From: Petunia secreta
Lineage: Eukaryota > Streptophyta > Magnoliopsida > Solanales > Solanaceae
Length of the DNA: 64,000 nucleotides
Direction: 5' to 3'
NCBI GenBank assembly: GCA_029990175.1
Contig: JARKIP010000463.1
Location: 62,001-126,000, forward strand
A model generated the notes under the pieces. The model saw only the letters and a list, made by a program, of their open reading frames with translations. It was not told the origin of the DNA and made no database searches. Of this stretch, positions 61,570-64,000 are shown in pieces; position 1 is the stretch's first letter; each line of letters starts with the position of its first letter. Both the position numbers and the translations under genes were made by a program.

Positions 61570-62610
61570 ACAACAACATACCCAGTCTATCCCACAAATG
61601 TGGTCTGGGAAGGGTGAGATGTACGCAAACCCTACCTCCACCAAGGTGGAGAGGCTGTTTCGGAAAGACCCTCGGCTAAAGAAACGTTGTGCAAATACGT
61701 TAGAACTCCGCGGCAAAGATAAGAACTAATGTATACAGAAAATAACCAGATAATAGAAGTAGAAATAAAAGCGACAATTAAGATGAAAATAGCTTAAATA
61801 AGCATCATACTACAACTAAGAAGATAGAAGGCACCTTATCATTACCTACCATTCTACCCTAATCCTCGACCTACACGCTTTCATATCTAGGGTCATGTCC
61901 TCGGTAATCTGAATCTGAGCCATGTCTTGTCTAATCACCTCTGCCAAGTCTTCTTCGGTCTACCTCTACCTCTCGGTAGACCCAACACTGACAACCTCTC
62001 ACACCTCCTTACCGGCGCATCCACACTCCTCCTTTTCACATGCCCAAACCAGCGCAACCTTGCTTCTCGCATCTTCTCCGCCACTGGCGCGACGCCCACC
62101 TTGTCTCGAATGACTTCATTCCTAATTTTATGCAACCTAGTATGCCCACACATCCACCTAAGCATCCTCATTTCTGCCACGCTCAACTTCTGAATGTGTG
62201 AGTTCTTGACTGGCCAGCACTCTGCCCCATACAACATAGTTGGTCTAACAACCACACTGTAGAATTTGTCTTTAAGCCTAGGTGGCACTCTCTTATCACA
62301 TAGAACACCAGAAGCAAGCCTCCACTTCATCCAACCTATATCTATACGGTGAGTGACATCATCATCAATTTCTCTATTGCCTTGGAGAATTGAGCCAAGA
62401 TATTTGAAGCTTCCCTTCTTGGGAATGACTTGAGAATCCAACCTCACTTTCATATCTGATTCATCAATTGCGGAACTAAACTTGCATTCCATGTATTCAG
62501 TTTTAGTCCTGCTTAGTCTGAAGCCTTTAGACTCTAAAGTCTGCCTCCACTCCTCCAGCTTCTCATTGACACCTCTGCGTGTCTTATCCACTAAAACTAT
62601 ATCATCTGCA
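61570..62610 (-). mobile_element. 5'-truncated RTE-type LINE with perfect 20-bp target duplication
   Basis: ATGCTAATAGCTCTTCCGTT is found at 61550-61569 and 62611-62630, identical in all 20 bases. Between them, on the minus strand, the sequence opens in the reverse-transcriptase active site (ADDIVLVDKTRRGVNEKLEE) and continues with LRLSRTKTEYMECKF-type sequence, FKYLGSILQGNREIDDDVTH, WRLASGVLCDKRVPPRLKDK, MLYGAECWPVKNSHIQKL and EARLRWFGHVKRR. At 61935 the frame ends by loss of about one base after KKTW, and the normal end (VIRQDMAQIQITEDMTLD) follows in another frame. The last 120 bp (61570-61690) are the same as the TS-type SINE tail and end in a short TTGTTGT. Only the C-terminal third is present, so it cannot move by itself. 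Confidence 0.93.
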
Positions 62611-62630
62611 ATGCTAATAGCTCTTCCGTT

Positions 62631-64000
62631 GAACTCTCCAATAATGTTGCAGGAGTAGCTTCCAAAGTACCCATTTAATTTAAAGTTGAGAAATAAAATA
62701 GCGAAGAATTCAAGAAGCAGCAAAAGATGCTAAATGTGTGACGACAACCCTAAGTGCATTTCTACTGTTAGTTACTTTTAGTTAATGACTCTATTACCTT
62801 TTTATTTATTTTTTTAATTCAGGAAAAAAAATATGGTTTATCTTCCTATAATTAACTTAATCTAGTTGAGTGTAAACACCCGTTGCAAGTAAGTTTTTAC
62901 CTTATGACAATCACATCAATTTATGTCAGTTAATTATAATTAATTTTATTCGGGAGTTTCCATATACATGCATCTTAATTTTTCATTTTAATTTAGAGGT
63001 CGATGTAGATAAGCCACTTGATTCATCAAAAGATAATGGACTCATAGTTGAGATTTGTTTTCTAGTTGAGATTTTGTGTGACTAAGAAAACAATTTTCCT
63101 TATATATATTCGTTTACTTGTTCTCTTTTCCCTTTGTCACCTATAATAGAAATCACATGTTGAGAAGTGTCATCAGAATATAATCAAGATAATCCCTTAT
63201 AATCTAAATTGTGACATCCTCTGTGAAATGAGTGATACATTTATTTTATTTTTTAATTTCAGGAGATAACTTTGTAAAGTAATTTTTTCATCTTGATATC
63301 ATTTGAGTATGAGACTTGTAATTTTGTAGTTAGGTGATCGTTTTTAGCTTAACATCATAGTAGTACTATTTGTTTCCTTTGGAGGGGGTGGGGGGGTGGG
63401 AATCCACCTCTGAAAATAATAAAATCTGACTGATTCTAAATCATATATCTACCACTAACACAAAGCCCAATTAAATCGAAAAAATATAAGCGATAGTTGC
63501 AACAAGATCCCAAAGAATTGACCTTTAAGTAGAAATCTAGTTGTAGAGGAGGTTCGTCATTTTCTTTGGAGTTTGACAATGAAATTATTTCTTCATGCAA
63601 CATCATCTATAGTTTTAGTGTCTTCTAATTTACTTCCTACACTATCAAATGAAACTTATGTTATTGTAAATAGCTACTCCATTTGCTATTGCATATCAAT
63701 TGAACCTAGTCATATTACTAAACGTTGTACGTTATTTGTGGAGGAGTTAAAAATCTTTTAAATTTACAAAAATCTTTTAAATTATTTTCTTCAACCAATT
63801 TAGATCGATAATTTTTTGTGAACTCAAGACGCTCTTCACCTACCAGTTGAATACTGGTACGCACTACTGAAATGTCCTTGCCTTCAATCTATAATGTACT
63901 CATGGAAGGATGAGTCTTTTTTCTTATTATTCATGCATACCTCATGCATGTACCATTTGGTAAAGCTTGAAGAAAAATATGTTCGGTAATTTTTTAAGTC
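62631..64000. other. terminal region without a recognised gene
   Basis: A+T-rich sequence to the end of the window. A G-rich run (GGAGGGGGTGGGGGGGTGGG, about 63381-63400) is the only special feature. No coding exon recognised. Confidence 0.55.

Noticed and set aside
61935..62723. 262-codon open frame as a host gene
   Set aside because: About its first 38 codons are flank and target duplication; the rest is an RTE LINE reverse transcriptase, and the typical C-terminus lies in another frame.
1..64000. Functional gene cluster of plastid proteins (pyrophosphatase, MSRB, HEMA, 162-residue protein)
   Set aside because: The genes are on different strands with unrelated reactions, and plastid genes are common in plant genomes; adjacency alone is not evidence.

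Overview
The window is plant nuclear DNA, most likely from a nightshade (Solanaceae). The genes are intron-rich with GT/AG junctions and A+T-rich introns. The proteins are plant types. The repeats (TS-type SINE tails ending in TTG runs, Au-type SINE tails, RTE-type LINEs, a very small LTR element) are those known from Solanaceae. The genus cannot be fixed from the sequence alone. No organellar, bacterial or viral segment was seen.

Layout. 1-3111 (+): 3' part of L-galactose dehydrogenase (ascorbate synthesis). 4205-13303 (-): ankyrin-DHHC S-acyltransferase of the TIP1/PAT24 type, 13 exons. 15591-18075 (+): plastid soluble inorganic pyrophosphatase, 6 exons. 19197-27692 (-): spinster-like MFS transporter, 15 exons. 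30154-33696 (-): CC-NBS-LRR gene broken by two frameshifts. 34549-35117 (-): exons 2-3 copy of a methionine sulfoxide reductase B gene. 35491-36690 (-): intronless F-box gene. 37422-38814 (-): the complete plastid MSRB gene. 40645-42992 (+): glutamyl-tRNA reductase (HEMA), first step of tetrapyrrole synthesis. 43711-44199 (-): small probable plastid protein of unknown function. 45312-47192 (-): truncated L1-type LINE carrying a SINE. 48607-51943 (+): 20S proteasome beta type-4 gene with a frameshift. 55357-55853 (-): broken second copy of the small plastid protein gene. 56656-59828 (-): trichome birefringence-like protein. 59988-61125: foldback elements. 61570-62610 (-): RTE LINE with a perfect 20-bp target duplication.

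The genes do not form an operon or an evident pathway. Pyrophosphatase, MSRB, HEMA and the 162-residue protein appear plastid-directed, but adjacency is probably chance. The spliced models were built by hand. For TIP1, pyrophosphatase, spinster, MSRB, HEMA and TBL the exon sums are multiples of three and every junction is GT/AG, so I trust them well. The most notable content is the wear and duplication: four broken or partial genes and several mobile elements whose exact ends and target duplications can be read. I found no clear sign of an undescribed multi-gene system.
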